Source of the DNA: Jaapia argillacea MUCL 33604 | Taxonomy: Eukaryota; Basidiomycota; Agaricomycetes; Jaapiales; Jaapiaceae | NCBI GenBank assembly: GCA_000697665.1 | Contig: KL197763.1 | Span: forward strand, 96,778 to 160,777 | Length of the DNA stretch: 64,000 nt | Direction: 5' to 3' | Part shown: positions 34,991 through 46,969 of the stretch, piece after piece | Layout of the letters: each line of letters opens with the position of its first letter | Position numbering within the stretch: position 1 is the first letter of the stretch | Translations under genes and position numbers: made by a program | The notes under the pieces: model-generated | The model's input: the letters and a program-made list of their open reading frames with translations, nothing else | The model's database searches: none | What the model was told of the DNA's origin: nothing

Positions 34991-35954
34991 CCTTTTGTGT
35001 CTGAAGATACTGAAGGCGTAACAATTGTGCCATATCGCCGTCATTCAGCGCCACCAATATCTCAGCATGCCCTGCCCACACTCGCTCGCTCGCAATTCCA
35101 AGACGTCGTGGGGACACTCGATGACTCGATCCTAACTTTCGTAATTAATGTCTTCATCACAATATAACAATATAATCAATGGGCTTTATGCCTAAGTCGA
35201 TCATTCCGAGAATCATCTCACTTGCAGGAAGCCAGTTCGTCGTGCTGAATTTGAGCACCGATTCTCTCATCGTGTATAACTCAGGCTGATTTGATCTACA
35301 TTGGATGCGAAAACTAACACGAGAGGATATCTGATGATAAAATGTCTATGGAGGAATCGCGGGGCTTCTGATGGCCACAGTAAGTGCCCAATCGTGCCGC
35401 CGGCAATAATCCGTACCTCCGTTCGATCCGCCACCCCACCGCAACCGGATGATCGTCCAGCTTTCATGATGCTTATTCTCCTGATTTCCTACGCGAACGG
35501 AGGTCAAGGTTTCTGGCTCACGCTCTCGACTTCTATTAATTCTATTCCCACAACTGGGATTACGCTTCAGTCACATCCCTGTTCGTATGTCTTGTCGATA
35601 ATGTGAATGCTCAAAGAATAGTGACCTGGACACTGGCTTTTGAGATGTTTCATACTACGCTATCCATCCCAACTTTCTCTGACCCTCAAAATCGTTCCTA
35701 GTCGCTCCCATTCAAAGCTTGTTTGATGCTGCAGTCATGCAATAACATAACTAAAGCTCCCGACCACTTCTTTCCCCACCCTAGCAGCCCTATGCAACCA
35801 AAGTTCCTCATCGAAAGGCGCCCTTCGTGTATTTTCGTCATCTTGCGCTAGTCTATTCCTTTCTGAAACTTTGAGCTTGTAGATTGTTTCGCACGAGCCG
35901 GAACACTCTCTGACGCCCTGTGGATGCGCCTTGTGGAACGTCCTCACCAGCAAC
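34991..35954. other. Intergenic, nothing seen
   Basis: Short frames only, with no recognised domain or repeat. Confidence 0.35.
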
Positions 35955-37414
35955 ATGTCGACCATGTCAGCGGAGGAAGGTGCCATCCGATGGATGCTGA
36001 TAAGCTATAGCCAAAGTAAGTCTTAGGTTTTGATTGGAGAAGGACCTCCACATGACCACTTTTCAGATGCGTCATTGGCGTTCTTGGTGTGGGATATTAT
36101 AATAACCTACGGGGACGAGGTTGAGCTTGTATGGAGGTCCGTTCTGCTCGTTTCCGTGGCTATTCTCCGCTAAATGGCTCCCTTGCCAGCCTTTCGAACA
36201 GGTCGCTCATGAAGTGGCTGTTCCTGTTTGCGAGATACTTTCCCGTTCTGTCTCAAACGTACGTACGACCTGGTTCTCAGGGATGGACTCCTTACTATCA
36301 TTTTACCAGTATCATCATGATGGAAGGCAATTGGGTGTTTGGCATGAACATGGGGCTAGGAGCCTGTCGAGCGCGTTTCGTATGCCATTGTCTGGCGACG
36401 CAGGCGATGACAGTTTGTGTCGAATCGGTTCTCATGATCAGAGGTACAGTGGCTCTCACATGCCCGGGGCATCTGCGCTGATTTCCTGAATCCATAAAAC
36501 CAGTATATGCCCTTTTTGATCATCACCGGCTAATGTTCGCGTTTTTGATGTTGCTCCTCGCACTCGAAGTGTTATCCATTATTCCAGCGTATATCCTGCT
36601 CATACCCAAACTCGAGTTCACCAGCATTTGCGTTCCCGTGAAGACTAGCATCACAACGATGTTCTTTGGATACATTGCGTTTGTCGTCCTCTCGTCTAGA
36701 TCTATCCGCAACGGACTAATTCAGACGACCGGCGAGCCAGATTATCGGCTTTAGCGTTGCAGACTATCCTCACTCTCCTCACTCTCTTCAAGACTGCTTT
36801 TGCCATCCGTGCAGGTTGGGGTAGGACACCGAAGATCAAGCCCATCATACATTTGCTAATTCGAGACGGGACCTGGGTCTTTGGTGTCATTTTTTGTAAG
36901 TCAAGGAACGTTCCGCGAATGTTGGCGTCGCTGAACTAAGTCTTCCAGTCGTGATTCTCTTGAATGCCCTCTTTTACGTCTTCCTGTCGATCTTGCCTGG
37001 TGCCCTTGTCTTCACGTACGTCCTTTCACCCGCTATCAACGATATTTGTTCACCCTCGATGGATGCGGTGCAGATGGTATCTGACGTTCATGTCAGTCTC
37101 AGTATGTTGACTATCCCATCTGCTCCACCGTCCAATATATTCACCCAGTATTCCAGATAACACGGCTCATCCTGAACCAATTCGGCCTCGGCCGCGATGA
37201 GCCACCCACCGACTATTCCGAAAGCCTCCAGTTCCAATTCTCCACCCAAATCGATGATTTTCCTGGACACGAACTTGTCACAATCCAAGGGTCCTCATAC
37301 GACCACTACCACCAACATCCTACCTCACTGAATCCTCAAACTTCTTCCATTCCTATGGCGTCGAGTTCGACGCGCATACCGCCTGCGATATCGGTGGAAC
37401 TTCAACGACAGTAA
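35955..37414 (+). CDS. DUF6533-type seven-helix membrane protein
   Basis: About eight exons can be joined. The start MSTMSAEEGAIRWMLISYSQN is followed by the DUF6533 signature ASLAFLVWDIIITYGDEVELVW-RS and then LMKWLFLFARYFPVLSQT. Further helices are in exons reading LMFAFLMLLLALEVLSIIPAYILL, TILTLLTLFKTAFAIRAGW, LLIRDGTWVFGVIF and VVILLNALFYVFLSILPGALVF. The tail ends near ITRLILNQFGLGRDE and SVELQRQ. DUF6533 proteins are large lineage-specific families in Basidiomycota, thought to be seven-helix membrane proteins of unknown ligand. Joins near 36670-36770 and 37019-37150 are less sure than the rest. Confidence 0.75.
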
Positions 37415-38532
37415 CACGAGCTGGCCCTCGTTTTCTTTTGTATGTCACGTCATAGGTTCCGGACGGGACCGTTTAGTTGCTTATCACCTTCTATAGTACC
37501 CCTTCTTTGGACCTTGCAGACCTTCCGCGGTTTCCGTGTTACGCAATGCTCGTGGTATCCGTGCTCATACTTTCGGCGCGCATGACCACCATCATCATCG
37601 TTTCTCCTGGATGCAAACTCTCTTTTGTCATCCTGTCATAGATCCTCCCCTCTATCGACGTTCCCCACACTACCACATATAATCAAGCCAAGCGGGACCC
37701 GTACCCAAAGTGGAGCCCGGCTACGACTCTCGCGCGTGTCAACCTACGTGACCCTCAGGGTTTATGGTGGGTACACGATGGCGGCATGCCGTTACTTCAA
37801 TTCATCTCAGAATGTGTACTATATGAGCGGCGTTTACGATGTCGCTGTAATTGGGAGTAATGGATTTGTAGGTTCCAGCTTCAGCGAGAACATTTGATTC
37901 AATTCCCCTCACCTCACCGTAGTCGATACCTACAACGGCCGTTGTTGTTTTTCGGTTTGGGCTTCTATTCCGGTACGTGTAGTGTAATAAGTGGGTAGAG
38001 CGGACTTTGACGCTCATTCACTCATATTCCGTTGTGGTGATGGACGCAAGCTTCACTAGAGAAGTACAATCAGGCACCTATCCCCACCAAAACAGAAAAT
38101 TACGATAAGGGAACGCAGGAATTGAACAAAGTTAGCAGAACTTGGCGTAAGGTTCTCCGTCGGAAGACTGTCGCGAAGGTTCTGTAACGTTGAAGGGAAT
38201 AGCAGAATACCTAGAGTTAAGACAACGGAGGCTGATCGCAATTAGACAACAGGATCCGGGGGTGAAGAAAACGGATCCCGTGCGACGAACAACGGTTCGG
38301 ACTCAACCCTCGCTGGAAGGACGTCAAAGACGATGAATCGAGCGACATTGTTTGTTGTCTAGTCCTCGAGTGATGAAAATCCCAGCAAGTACGTGACGGA
38401 AGAGCCTGAGAAGGGACCACCAAGCGGTATGGGTATGACAACTGCCATCAGACGTGCACATCTCAATTCAAAATTGTGACCACCATCGAAAGCGATTCGA
38501 GGATAAGATGGGTGCGTGTATTGCATAAGCGA
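37415..38532. other. Intergenic, no supported gene
   Basis: Short frames on both strands with no recognised domain; no clear repeat. The right part is the 3' flank of the uS7m gene. Confidence 0.35.
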
Positions 38533-39246
38533 TCACATGCGAATTTTGAGATTACCCCTGGATGCGATGTGAGTAACCAAGGGAGGGACAGTGAAGAGGA
38601 CAACTCACCGATTAACCATACCAAACTTGTGGGCTTCCTCTTTCTTCTTGAGGGCGTCACTTGTCCCCTGGACAACTGCAACCATCTCCCTCGCCAATCT
38701 CTCCTCCAAAGTCCTCCCAGATTTACTCTCGCTCGCCTTCAGAATCCACTCCACGCCAAACCTCGTCCTCTGCTTCTCACTGAGAGCAACCGGTGTATGA
38801 ACCCGCTTGGAGCCGAACGTCGTAGAAAAACATCTGATGGCTGGAGAAGCGGCAATGATGGCTTCACGAAGGATGGGTAATGGGGGAGCGCGTGTGAAGG
38901 TGTGGATATATAGGAGAGTGTTGGCGGTGATACGGGCAGCCTTTTGGCGTTCACCGTTTTTCATGAGACTTGACGTAAGGTAATGGAGGAGGGGATCTTC
39001 GTTCGGAGGGATATTCAGGATCGGCGGTGGAGCTTTCCTAAGAGAGCTGATGGTCGGAGCTGGCTGTGAGGTTGTCGTAGGGCTGAGCGGTCCTGAAGTG
39101 CCAGGGATAATTTGATCCAGTGCATCGAACGCACCGGCCATAACGTCTGCGTCAGACCGGCCGTTCGCATTCGGAGGCAAAGTCGCCAGTGAACGACTTG
39201 AGCGACTCAGCACATACGCTGGCGACCGACGGAAAGCAGACAGCAT
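38533..39246 (-). CDS. RSM7: Mitochondrial small-subunit ribosomal protein uS7m
   Basis: Two exons, 39246-38609 and 38557-38533, give 220 aa. The ATG at 39246 opens MLSAFRRSPAYVLSRSSRSLATLPP, a basic, Ser/Arg/Leu-rich mitochondrial targeting sequence. The S7 fold follows: DPLLHYLTSSLMKNGERQKA, PAIRCFSTTFGSKRVHTPVA, then LSEKQRTRFGVEWILKASES, EERLAREMVAVVQGTS and KKKEEAHKFGMVNRGN. uS7 binds the 3' major domain of small-subunit rRNA and shapes the mRNA exit side. Without the final short exon the frame would stop right after MVNR at a GTGAGT donor, so I add the second exon. Confidence 0.9.
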
Positions 39247-40581
39247 TTCCACAAGCCTATCGAGTCAAGTATAAGCACACGGTTGTAGGCGACACAAGCA
39301 CGCTGTTGTTGTTTCGGAGAGCAGGTCAAGATTTTCAGTTTCAAACTCCGACCAACTTTGGACTGGTCTTCACTTCATCACCAGCTGCACGACCCGTGCG
39401 ACGCTTGCGCTACCTGGTCTTCCGTGGCTTGTGATCCAACCGCATCCGACGAGCTCGCTAGCAACCTGGTCAATGGCGAGATCGATTGTCGTCCCAGATT
39501 TCTCTCCGTCCAGGGCTGTGTTCATTCTACTTTGACCACCAGCAACATATGGTCCGAAGATCTCAGGATCGTCATTCAGGTATTGTGAATGTCAACACCT
39601 ATATTGATATTTATATCCGAACTAACCTTGATCCAGCCATCTTGTGATCCGAGCGAACTTGAAGGGGGCTTGAAGGCCACTGACCACGGTTGCCTCCGCT
39701 TTGCTTGGTGCCGACATTCCTCCCACCTTTGGGGCGCCTGACAGACTTTGTGGGATCGCACGTCCTTGTGTTGTCCGGCTAGGCTAACTGGTCGGAATCA
39801 CAGTTCACCAGCGATCTTTCCAACCAACATGGATGGATCCGCCCCTCGCGAATCTTGCTTAGTCTCACGGAGGCTCGCAGTTGATCTGATTCCGCGACAA
39901 TCAAACGTTGTTCACCTTGGCTGCTTATTTCTCCATTCCTCCAGGGCGCTTTGATGTTTCCTACCCCCGGTGCCGAACTGAATCCAACTGATCGATCGAC
40001 AATCAATCCCAGCTTCGTCTGGTATCGAAGGATTAACCTGCCTTTTTCGCTGATCGCATCGCGCCTCTCGATATCTGTAAATCTCGCCATGCCTTCTCCC
40101 TTCTTGCCGCGCCAAGTCTGCATCCTTTCCTTGATGCAAGCTTCAGTTGATGTCGGGAGAATCCTTGGACACATGCCAACATTCCTAGGCTCGCATAGCT
40201 TCAACACTGCACCTCTATGTTTCCCACATGTCTCCGTCTCATATTGTTCTCACATCGTCCAATGAGAATCCAGCCTTTCATCACGTGACCGTACCGCACC
40301 TCCAAGGCTTTTTGTTTGTCTCGAAATGAGACACCACCATGGATCCGACTCATTTGTTCTTTATTGTTATTGTCTTGCCAGATGCCAAAAAGGTTGTTCG
40401 AGTCTATCTACAACAATGGAAGGATAAGGCTTGGGAGTTGCTTATATGGACCGCAATAAATGCCTGGTGAGTACACGACACCCATTGTTTTGTCCCTCAT
40501 TCGCTTTTCTCTCGCTCTCTCTCAGTCTTGAGAAGTTCGAGCTTCCAATTTTCTCCATATTTTTATTGACATTCGTGCGAC
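39247..40581. other. Intergenic, no supported gene
   Basis: About 1.3 kb between divergent uS7m and the RING gene. A 142-codon minus frame (40207-39779) overlaps a 104-codon plus frame; neither shows a domain. Confidence 0.35.
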
Positions 40582-41652
40582 ATGGCTACCGTGATGGTCT
40601 CCCAGGAAGGAAGCAGATTGAAGCTGCGCTCTCGAAGCCATTCCAACCCATCTCCTCTCAGCCTTGGGAGTATCGCTGAGGTACCGGAATCCGAGTCTGC
40701 TTGCTCTTCGCCATTGAAACAACTCGTATTCGACATCTCACTTCCATCACCTTCTGACTCATCCTCGTCGTCATCGGCGTCTTCCCCTTCCGTGCACGGG
40801 GTTCGCGTACAAAGTGGAAATTCCTCGACCGCGAGGAGGTGGAGAAGTTCGACTTGGCCTCAGGCGAAGTATGGTCATTATCGGAAGAAGGAGCTGGCGA
40901 AGAGGCGAGTGATGGATGAAGATTGCGGTATATGGTCAGTGTTCTCCCTACCTTTCACGCGCCTGAGCTTACCTCATTGTCTTCACTTCTCAGCTTCGAA
41001 CTCGCGGTGCTTCCCATTCGCACGAGATGTTGCCTTCAATTGTTCTGCGCTACACATTTATCAGACGTACGTCATCTTCTCCAACTCTTACCATCTTTCA
41101 CCGTATCTGATTGTTATTGTCTTGCAGTGGTTAGAATCAGCTGGCTCTGATGGACGTTGCCCGACATGCCGTGTTCGTTGCTCGATCTCTGAGAACACCG
41201 TATCTTTGGTTTCGCCCTCTACTTCTTCATCTCCGCGCAAATCTCCCTCTCCACCACCTCATCTCCATCTATCGGAGTCGCATCTCTCACCGCGGATGCC
41301 AACTTCTCTCAAGAGTACAGTGCCTCGAGCTCCCCCACCCTCCCCGACCTTGGCGTCCATGTCACACACCACGGCGCCAATCGACGTTCGTCGCACATTT
41401 GTTACTCCCAAAGCGAATACCAAGAATGCAAATGAGAACCGTCTCCCTCCTCTCATACTCCTTCTCTTCTCCCTCATCCCATCATACATCGGTCGTCGAA
41501 CGCTCCTTCCGCCGACTCTCGCTTTTTGCACACCCCGAGTGAAGTTAGACCCCAAGATCTTGGCATCTGTTTGGAACGGAGAGGTTGCGAAGAAGCTGTT
41601 ACATTTCACCTTCGTGGCGATTGTTTTGTTTGTATTGTTATCTCAGTCGTGA
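40582..41652 (+). CDS. RING-finger protein with C-terminal membrane helix
   Basis: Three exons, 40582-40934, 40994-41066 and 41128-41652, give 316 aa. After a Ser-rich N-terminal region a RING-type zinc finger spans the introns: EDCGICFELAVLPIRTRCC, QLFCATHLSDWLESAG, DGRCPTCRVRC, i.e. C-x2-C, CC, C-x2-H and C-x2-C. A Ser/Pro-rich spacer follows. Hydrophobic stretches lie at LPPLILLLFSLIPSYIG and at the very end (LLHFTFVAIVLFVLLSQS), so it is probably tail-anchored. The likely role is a membrane-bound ubiquitin E3 ligase; substrate unknown. Intron 1 begins GTCAGT. Confidence 0.82.
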   Translation: MATVMVSQEGSRLKLRSRSHSNPSPLSLGSIAEVPESESACSSPLKQLVFDISLPSPSDSSSSSSASSPSVHGVRVQSGNSSTARRWRSSTWPQAKYGHYRKKELAKRRVMDEDCGIWSVFSLPFTRLSLPHCLHFSASNSRCFPFARDVAFNCSALHIYQTYVIFSNSYHLSPYLIVIVLQWLESAGSDGRCPTCRVRCSISENTVSLVSPSTSSSPRKSPSPPPHLHLSESHLSPRMPTSLKSTVPRAPPPSPTLASMSHTTAPIDVRRTFVTPKANTKNANENRLPPLILLLFSLIPSYIGRRTLLPPTLAFCTPRVKLDPKILASVWNGEVAKKLLHFTFVAIVLFVLLSQS

Positions 41653-41987
41653 ATCCCCCTCCGGTGTTGGAATGCTTTGTCCGCGCCTGTGTCTTCTCGT
41701 TATTCGTTTTTGGCACCCTCCTTTCGTTCGTTAGCAACTCTATGTACCGCTCACTGCGTATCATCGTCTGTGACGACTTTTGCTGTAGATCGTTCCAGCT
41801 AAGTTATTACCTTTGTTCAATTCTTGGCCGTCTTGTTGCTGGATGTTCTGCTTCTTGAGAAGATAAGATAAGATGAAGAAGTGTACCCGTCGCCACATGG
41901 AACTTGAACCGCATCACGTACGGCCACCACTGGCACTCCTCCAACCACTCAACCTCCTCCCTATCGTCTCTTGCGTGCCCGCACGAG
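41653..41987. other. Intergenic, nothing seen
   Basis: 3' flank of the RING gene and 5' flank of the next gene. No signal recognised. Confidence 0.35.
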
Positions 41988-43068
41988 ATGCCAGCACTTA
42001 GGAAGGTAAAGACAGCTGTTACCACTGGTTCCAGCCCGCTCAAGTCTCCAAGAGCGTTGGCTCGAAGCGCCCCGAAGGTGAGCATGGATGGTTTCTATGG
42101 CTCAGCGAGCCCCGAATCGATAGGCGAACCGAAATTGACCTGTCATTGCATTCAGACTGAGGTCTTGGACGAACCCTACGAATGGGACCATTTCCTTCGC
42201 GTGTGCCGAGCCAACCAGATTATACCAAGGCATACCAGAGGTTTTGTAGCCTGTCGTAGCCTGCTCAACGGGTATATATCTCGGGAGCTCCGTCGGCTGT
42301 TGAATGACGCTGGTGCGTGCACCAAATCGGGCGGACAACTCTCCACAAAGGTACTACCCAACAGATTTTGGGAGGTGAGTGACTTTACCCTGATTTGACC
42401 TACAACTCAAAGCTTCAACCTCTCAGTCACCTGAAGCAACTGTGGGATCATATGGATGCCATCTCTCAGGGTGGCCTGATCGACTACCGCATAAAATGCC
42501 AAAATATTGGAATTCAGCAGCGTGTGCCGCACTGATTGGTCGCCTTCTAGAGGGAAAGGTCACTATCGTTCGAGCTAACATACCATCTGGTTATGCACGA
42601 GAGTTTCACGACACTGGCGCCACTCATAGCCCCCGCTGTGACACATCGCGTTCGAACTCACCATTAGGATGCTCAACTACTATTCCGCGACCTCCACTCT
42701 CCGAAGATTACGTTCAGACACCAGCAGTTGCGCAACAAAGTGCCAATGCTAAAACTGATACCAATACATCAAATCGCCTAAACTCCCTGCGTCCCCGACG
42801 TCCAAGGAAAGCCAAGGTGAGATCATCTCCAATGCTCGGAATCGACCCATATCAAGCGAGGGAGTGCTAATCTATCTGGATGACGTAGCCTGAGGATACG
42901 GACAAACATCTCGACAACATGGGCAAGTGCGACGCCAATGATGTCCTCCATTCTATCCACCTGAGCACACAATCTTCACTCGACGGACCACGACTTCCCA
43001 GGATAGCTCCTGGGCGGACGAGTTCACAGGCGGACGAGTTCACAGGCGGGTCTGACACCGGTTGGTAG
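41988..43068 (+). CDS. Hypothetical protein, 318 aa
   Basis: Three exons, 41988-42374, 42427-42816 and 42889-43068, keep one frame. The start MPALRKVKTAVTTGSSPLKS is basic and Ser-rich. A middle part with PYEWDHFLRVCRANQI, RGFVACRSLLNGYISRELRR and NRFWE may be a folded domain of about 90 residues. The rest is low-complexity and polar (RPRRPRKAK). I do not recognise the family. Near the C-terminus a 16-bp sequence is tandemly repeated (about 43013-43045: GGCGGACGAGTTCACA twice), giving a local duplication read in two frames because 16 is not a multiple of three. Confidence 0.55.
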
Positions 43069-43587
43069 TCAGGTTAACTTACCATCCGGCGAAGTCGACG
43101 CAAGAGTTGGTGCGACTGTGAAGGAATCTTTGATAAGGGAAGACCCCTCTAACCCCACTCCTGATGAGAACGTGTGCGAGTATGGGATACCGAGTAATGC
43201 TTTCCTTGTACAGCAGCGAAGATTGAAATGGGGATTCTAGCGGAGCTCTTTGTCGGGGATCGTGGTGGATATGAGGACACCTGCACACGGGTTCGGGGGT
43301 TCATCAATGGGAACGATTGAGTTATACCGTACCATATCCCGAATGATGTTGGATCCAGGTCAACACAACACGCCCTGAATGGTTCCGATCTGCTCGCCTC
43401 GGGAAGACTCCAGCAACCTGAGCAGCCGTCTGTCGCTCCTCAAAGAAAGGGAGGAGGCAATTTTCGGGTTGACCGAAGCCCATGATGACGACAAGCCGCA
43501 ACTGATAATTTAGTACAGATATAGTGAGTGGGGAATATTGCACATCAACCGCACGACAGTGGTGAACCAAAGTCGATCACAATGCCC
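43069..43587. other. Intergenic between convergent genes
   Basis: No open frame with a domain; no repeat noticed. Confidence 0.35.
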
Positions 43588-44299
43588 TCATAGCTTCAGT
43601 TCCCAACTAACCCCACACCCACAACCACTGCCTTTTGACTGAGGGTTATCCAGTATCCGGAAACTGCTCCCAATCAGTTCCGTCGCGAAGTCGATGGTGG
43701 AGCCCTTGAGTAAGGAGAGGGAAACAGCGTCGACGACGATGTTCGACGGTCGGATTGAAGGGTGTGTAAATTGACTGTGGTCAAGGGAGTCGGCAAACTA
43801 AGTGAATCTCAAGCAAATGAGGGGTAGAGAGGGTACTTACTAATCATCGGGTTGTCGGTGTGTTGCGAGTTCCATTTTGTACTGGTATCCGTGACACCCG
43901 CCTGATTCCACTGCTATCCGAAGCGCAGCATCAGGGTTATTCTCCCGCTGTGATATCGTCCGTAGTTGCTTGAAAAAACGCATTTGATAAGTTAGAGGAA
44001 ACAAAGAACATTCAGAATCAGTTCACCTCGGCAGCCCGGTCAGTGATTTCGACCTCTGCTTCGTGTGCAGGTACCAGTTCAATTTCAAGTTCTTCCGCAT
44101 CTAAGGCTTCTTGAGATGGAGATGCTAGGAGAACCGTTGGCTTTGAAGGTGGATGCGACGCTGGTGCTGCCTGTGAGAGTCGAGTGGACGAGAAGTGTCG
44201 ACGTGGACGAAGAACTGAGGATGATGGTCTCAGCACGACTAATCGCGAGGTCCGAGAGGAGGGAACTGCAGTTCGAGCGATGCGAGTCAGACTTTGCAT
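43588..44299 (-). CDS. ISA2: Mitochondrial iron-sulfur assembly protein Isa2 (HesB/IscA)
   Basis: Three exons, 44299-44027, 43968-43841 and 43774-43588, give 195 aa. The N-terminus MQSLTRIARTAVPSSRTSR is a mitochondrial targeting sequence. The A-type carrier domain has LRIAVESGGCHGYQYKMEL with the first conserved Cys, VVDAVSLSLLKGSTIDFATEL, and the C-terminal pair SGCGCGVSWE. Three conserved Cys bind iron or an Fe-S cluster. Isa2 works with Isa1 and Iba57 to make [4Fe-4S] clusters for aconitase, lipoate synthase and others. Acceptor CAG at 43775 is chosen over an earlier TAG because only it keeps the frame. Divergent from the YCII gene with about 180 bp between starts. Confidence 0.92.
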
Positions 44300-44478
44300 G
44301 GTATCGGCGACGGATGCACTGTGTCTGTTGGGTGGAATGCAGAGGGAGACGTGACTTGCAGTGTGACTCGAGGGTCACGTCCCCCATTCATAAGTCGGGC
44401 CGCCAGTAACCGCAACCTCTCATCGGCCTCTCGGTGATTGTGAGCGATACGCTGGAGATATCCTGGCTTTGCTTTGCA
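44300..44478. promoter_or_regulatory. Short shared upstream region of ISA2 and YCII gene
   Basis: The two start codons point away from each other, 179 bp apart, so promoter elements must lie in this span. No clear TATA box is seen. Confidence 0.45.
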
Positions 44479-45029
44479 ATGCTTCGGTCATTCCTCCTAC
44501 AAATACCTTGTCGGTCTCCAGCGTTCGCTCTCACCGCCTCTCATCGATCTATCACTTTCATCAGGAAAATGTCTTCGGCTCCTCTTTACAATTTCGTGGT
44601 CTTCGCACCCGATTCTACCGATGCTGGTGCTTTTGAAAGGAGGATGGCTGTGAGGCCAAAGCATTTGGAGAAAGCCCACGAAGCTATCGCGAAGGGTATC
44701 ATACGTGCGTATATTATCAACGAGTAATGTCCTGGTTGTCGTGGATTGACGTGGAGTATAGAGTTCGGAGGCGCTTTCTTGACCCCAGAATCCATTGCGT
44801 CCCCAACAGCTGAGAAGAAGCTGGTTGGGTCTACGATGCTGATTCGGGCGTCTAGCTTCGAAGAAGCGAAGTCAATCATCGAGTCGGACGTTTACTGGAC
44901 AAACAATGTCGTGAGTAGCCCCGCCATTGTTCGGATTTCCTCGTCCGTGATATTCTTTGACAGTGGGACCACGAGAAACTCTTCATTGCGCCCTTCTTGG
45001 TTGCTACACCGGATTCGTTCAAGATCTGA
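44479..45029 (+). CDS. YCII-domain protein
   Basis: Three exons, 44479-44704, 44762-44910 and 44964-45029, give 146 aa from the upstream ATG (MLRSFLLQIPCRSPAF), which would act as a mitochondrial presequence. A second ATG at MSSAPLYN gives a shorter, cytosolic form. The YCII (ferredoxin-like) fold shows NFVVFAPDSTDAGAFERRM, RPKHLEKAHEAIAKG, GGAFLTPESI, GSTMLIRASSFEEAKSIIESD and WDHEKLFIAPFLV. The domain is related to dienelactone-pathway and other small enzymes. The conserved His of RPKHL and Asp of ESD are candidates for the active site. No precise function known. Confidence 0.85.
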
Positions 45030-45272
45030 ATGACTAGTGCTGAGAGCACCAACGCCATGTACTATTATCACGAACCATGAGCTGGGGGAAAATCTGAGGC
45101 AATGAAGTTCAGCTCACCACGCCGTCACCGTCCATCCGGAACATTAGAATTAGCGGTGCATGATCATTGAGCACGCCTTGCAGGCTGAAATCATCACCCA
45201 TCTACCGGAACCGAGTCCAAATGGGGACAATGGCTTCGATTGCTTCGTCGTCCGTCAAACACAATCCACATC

Positions 45273-46969
45273 TTACAACAGCTTCCCTGCTGGCGAAAGT
45301 CCGTCGAACCCGGTTCCATCTTGATACACCAATCGTCCACCCAAAAACGTCTTCTTCACAACTCCCGTGAGCTTCAGCCCTTCGTATGGCGAAAGTTTGT
45401 TCTTGAAATTCAAAGCCTCCTTGGTGACCTGAACGAGCAACGCTATCAGCGAGCCAAGAACTGCACACATGCAAACGTACCGTGAAGGTCTCTTTCGGAT
45501 CCCAGATGACGAGATCTGCGTCCATCCCTACCTCAATCTTACCTTTCCTCTCCTCCAACCCTGCGTGTTTCGCGGTACTCTCACAACACCAGCTGACGAT
45601 ATCCCTCAACTCAACCCCCCTCTTGTTCCCTTCCGTCCATAACAAACTCAACCCAAGTCCCAACGTGCTAATCCCTCCCCACGCGCTCATGATATCCCCT
45701 TCGTCCATCTTCTTCAGCTCCGCAACGCAGGGTGAATGGTCAGAGACTACCATGTCGATCGTCCCATCCAGAAGAGCTTCCCAAAGCAAGCTTCGGTTCG
45801 CCTCTGAACGGATTGGAGGACAACATTTGAATTGAGGGTGACCGTGAGGGATTGTGTCCGAGATGAGGCACAGGTAGTGGAAACAAGTTTCCACCGTCAC
45901 CGTGGATCGGATGTTTGGCGGTAATTTGGATTGCGCTTGTTTATAGGTGCGTATGTATGGGATGGAAGACGCTGCTGATAGATGGACGATGTGTTTCCTG
46001 AGCGTGGGGGATGATGGGATTCTATTGAGGATAAGGAGAAGGGCGTCGACTTCGAATGATTCTGGTCGGGATTCGAGAAAGGTCGAATAGAGAGTTGGGT
46101 CTTTCGATTTAGGTGGGGTGTTCGACGACGGGGACTTATCGAGCTCTGCGTGGAAAGAGAGGACTGTGGGTGTACCCTGCAGCATAGTCGGTACGGCGAT
46201 TAAGCCAGATTAAGCGATCTGACCTCGAGTGCGCCAACCGCTTTCACCAGATCCTGCTCATCTACGCAAGGAAATTCCTATGACACATTAGATGAAAGAT
46301 CTACACATAAACGGAACTCAGCCTCGCTTACATCAACACCACTCTCTATCAAGAAGCACTTGAATCCCTTCACGCCGGCTTGAACGAGCGGTTTGAGATG
46401 TGCCTGACGCAATACATAAAGGTTCATCTCCGTTCCAATCCAAAAGGTCACCGAGACATTTTACGATACCTGATTGCCAGGGATGACTCCGCCCCAAAAC
46501 GCCACATCTGTCCAGCACTGATCCAGAGCAGCTGAACGTTTGATCTGGAGATTGTCGATGGTGGTTGTTGGTGGGATCGAGTTGAGAGGCATATCAACAA
46601 CGGTGGTGATCCCACCAGACGCTGCCGCCCTTGTGCCTGTCCAAAAACCCTCCCAATCTGTTCGGCCTGGCTCGTTGAGATGAACATGGGCGCTGTCAGA
46701 TCGAGAGTCAGAATTACTATGTAATTTCCGACAAGGAGAGCCGAGGAAGGTTGGACGTACTCGACAAGACCTGGGATAATGATATGATCTCCTGCGTCAA
46801 TGAAATCTTCCGCGGCGATATCTGGATACGAATCTTTGGAACGTGCACCTGGCGAGATAGAAATGATCTTTCCAGAGCTCAGATCGACCTCGACAGTCGC
46901 GGGAACTGGCTGAGGGTTATCTGGGAGGAGAACATTCCGACCAGAGAAGATACGTGTGGTGGGAGGCAT
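45273..46969 (-). CDS. DAL1: Allantoinase
   Basis: Six exons, 46969-46761, 46692-46470, 46403-46332, 46277-46224, 46176-45481 and 45428-45273, give 469 aa, normal for the family. Allantoinase opens the ring of allantoin to allantoate in purine nitrogen use. Motifs: metal-binding [31 protein letters not shown], the carboxylated-Lys region [48 protein letters not shown], and [10 protein letters not shown] with the catalytic Asp. C-terminal [17 protein letters not shown] is typical of amidohydrolases. Intron 4 begins GTCAGA. Alternative: another dihydroorotase-like amidohydrolase, but the NSIPPTTT loop and length favour allantoinase. Confidence 0.92.

Noticed and set aside
35267-35606. Antisense ORF pair as a small gene
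   Set aside because: Both frames are short and without domain or splice pattern.
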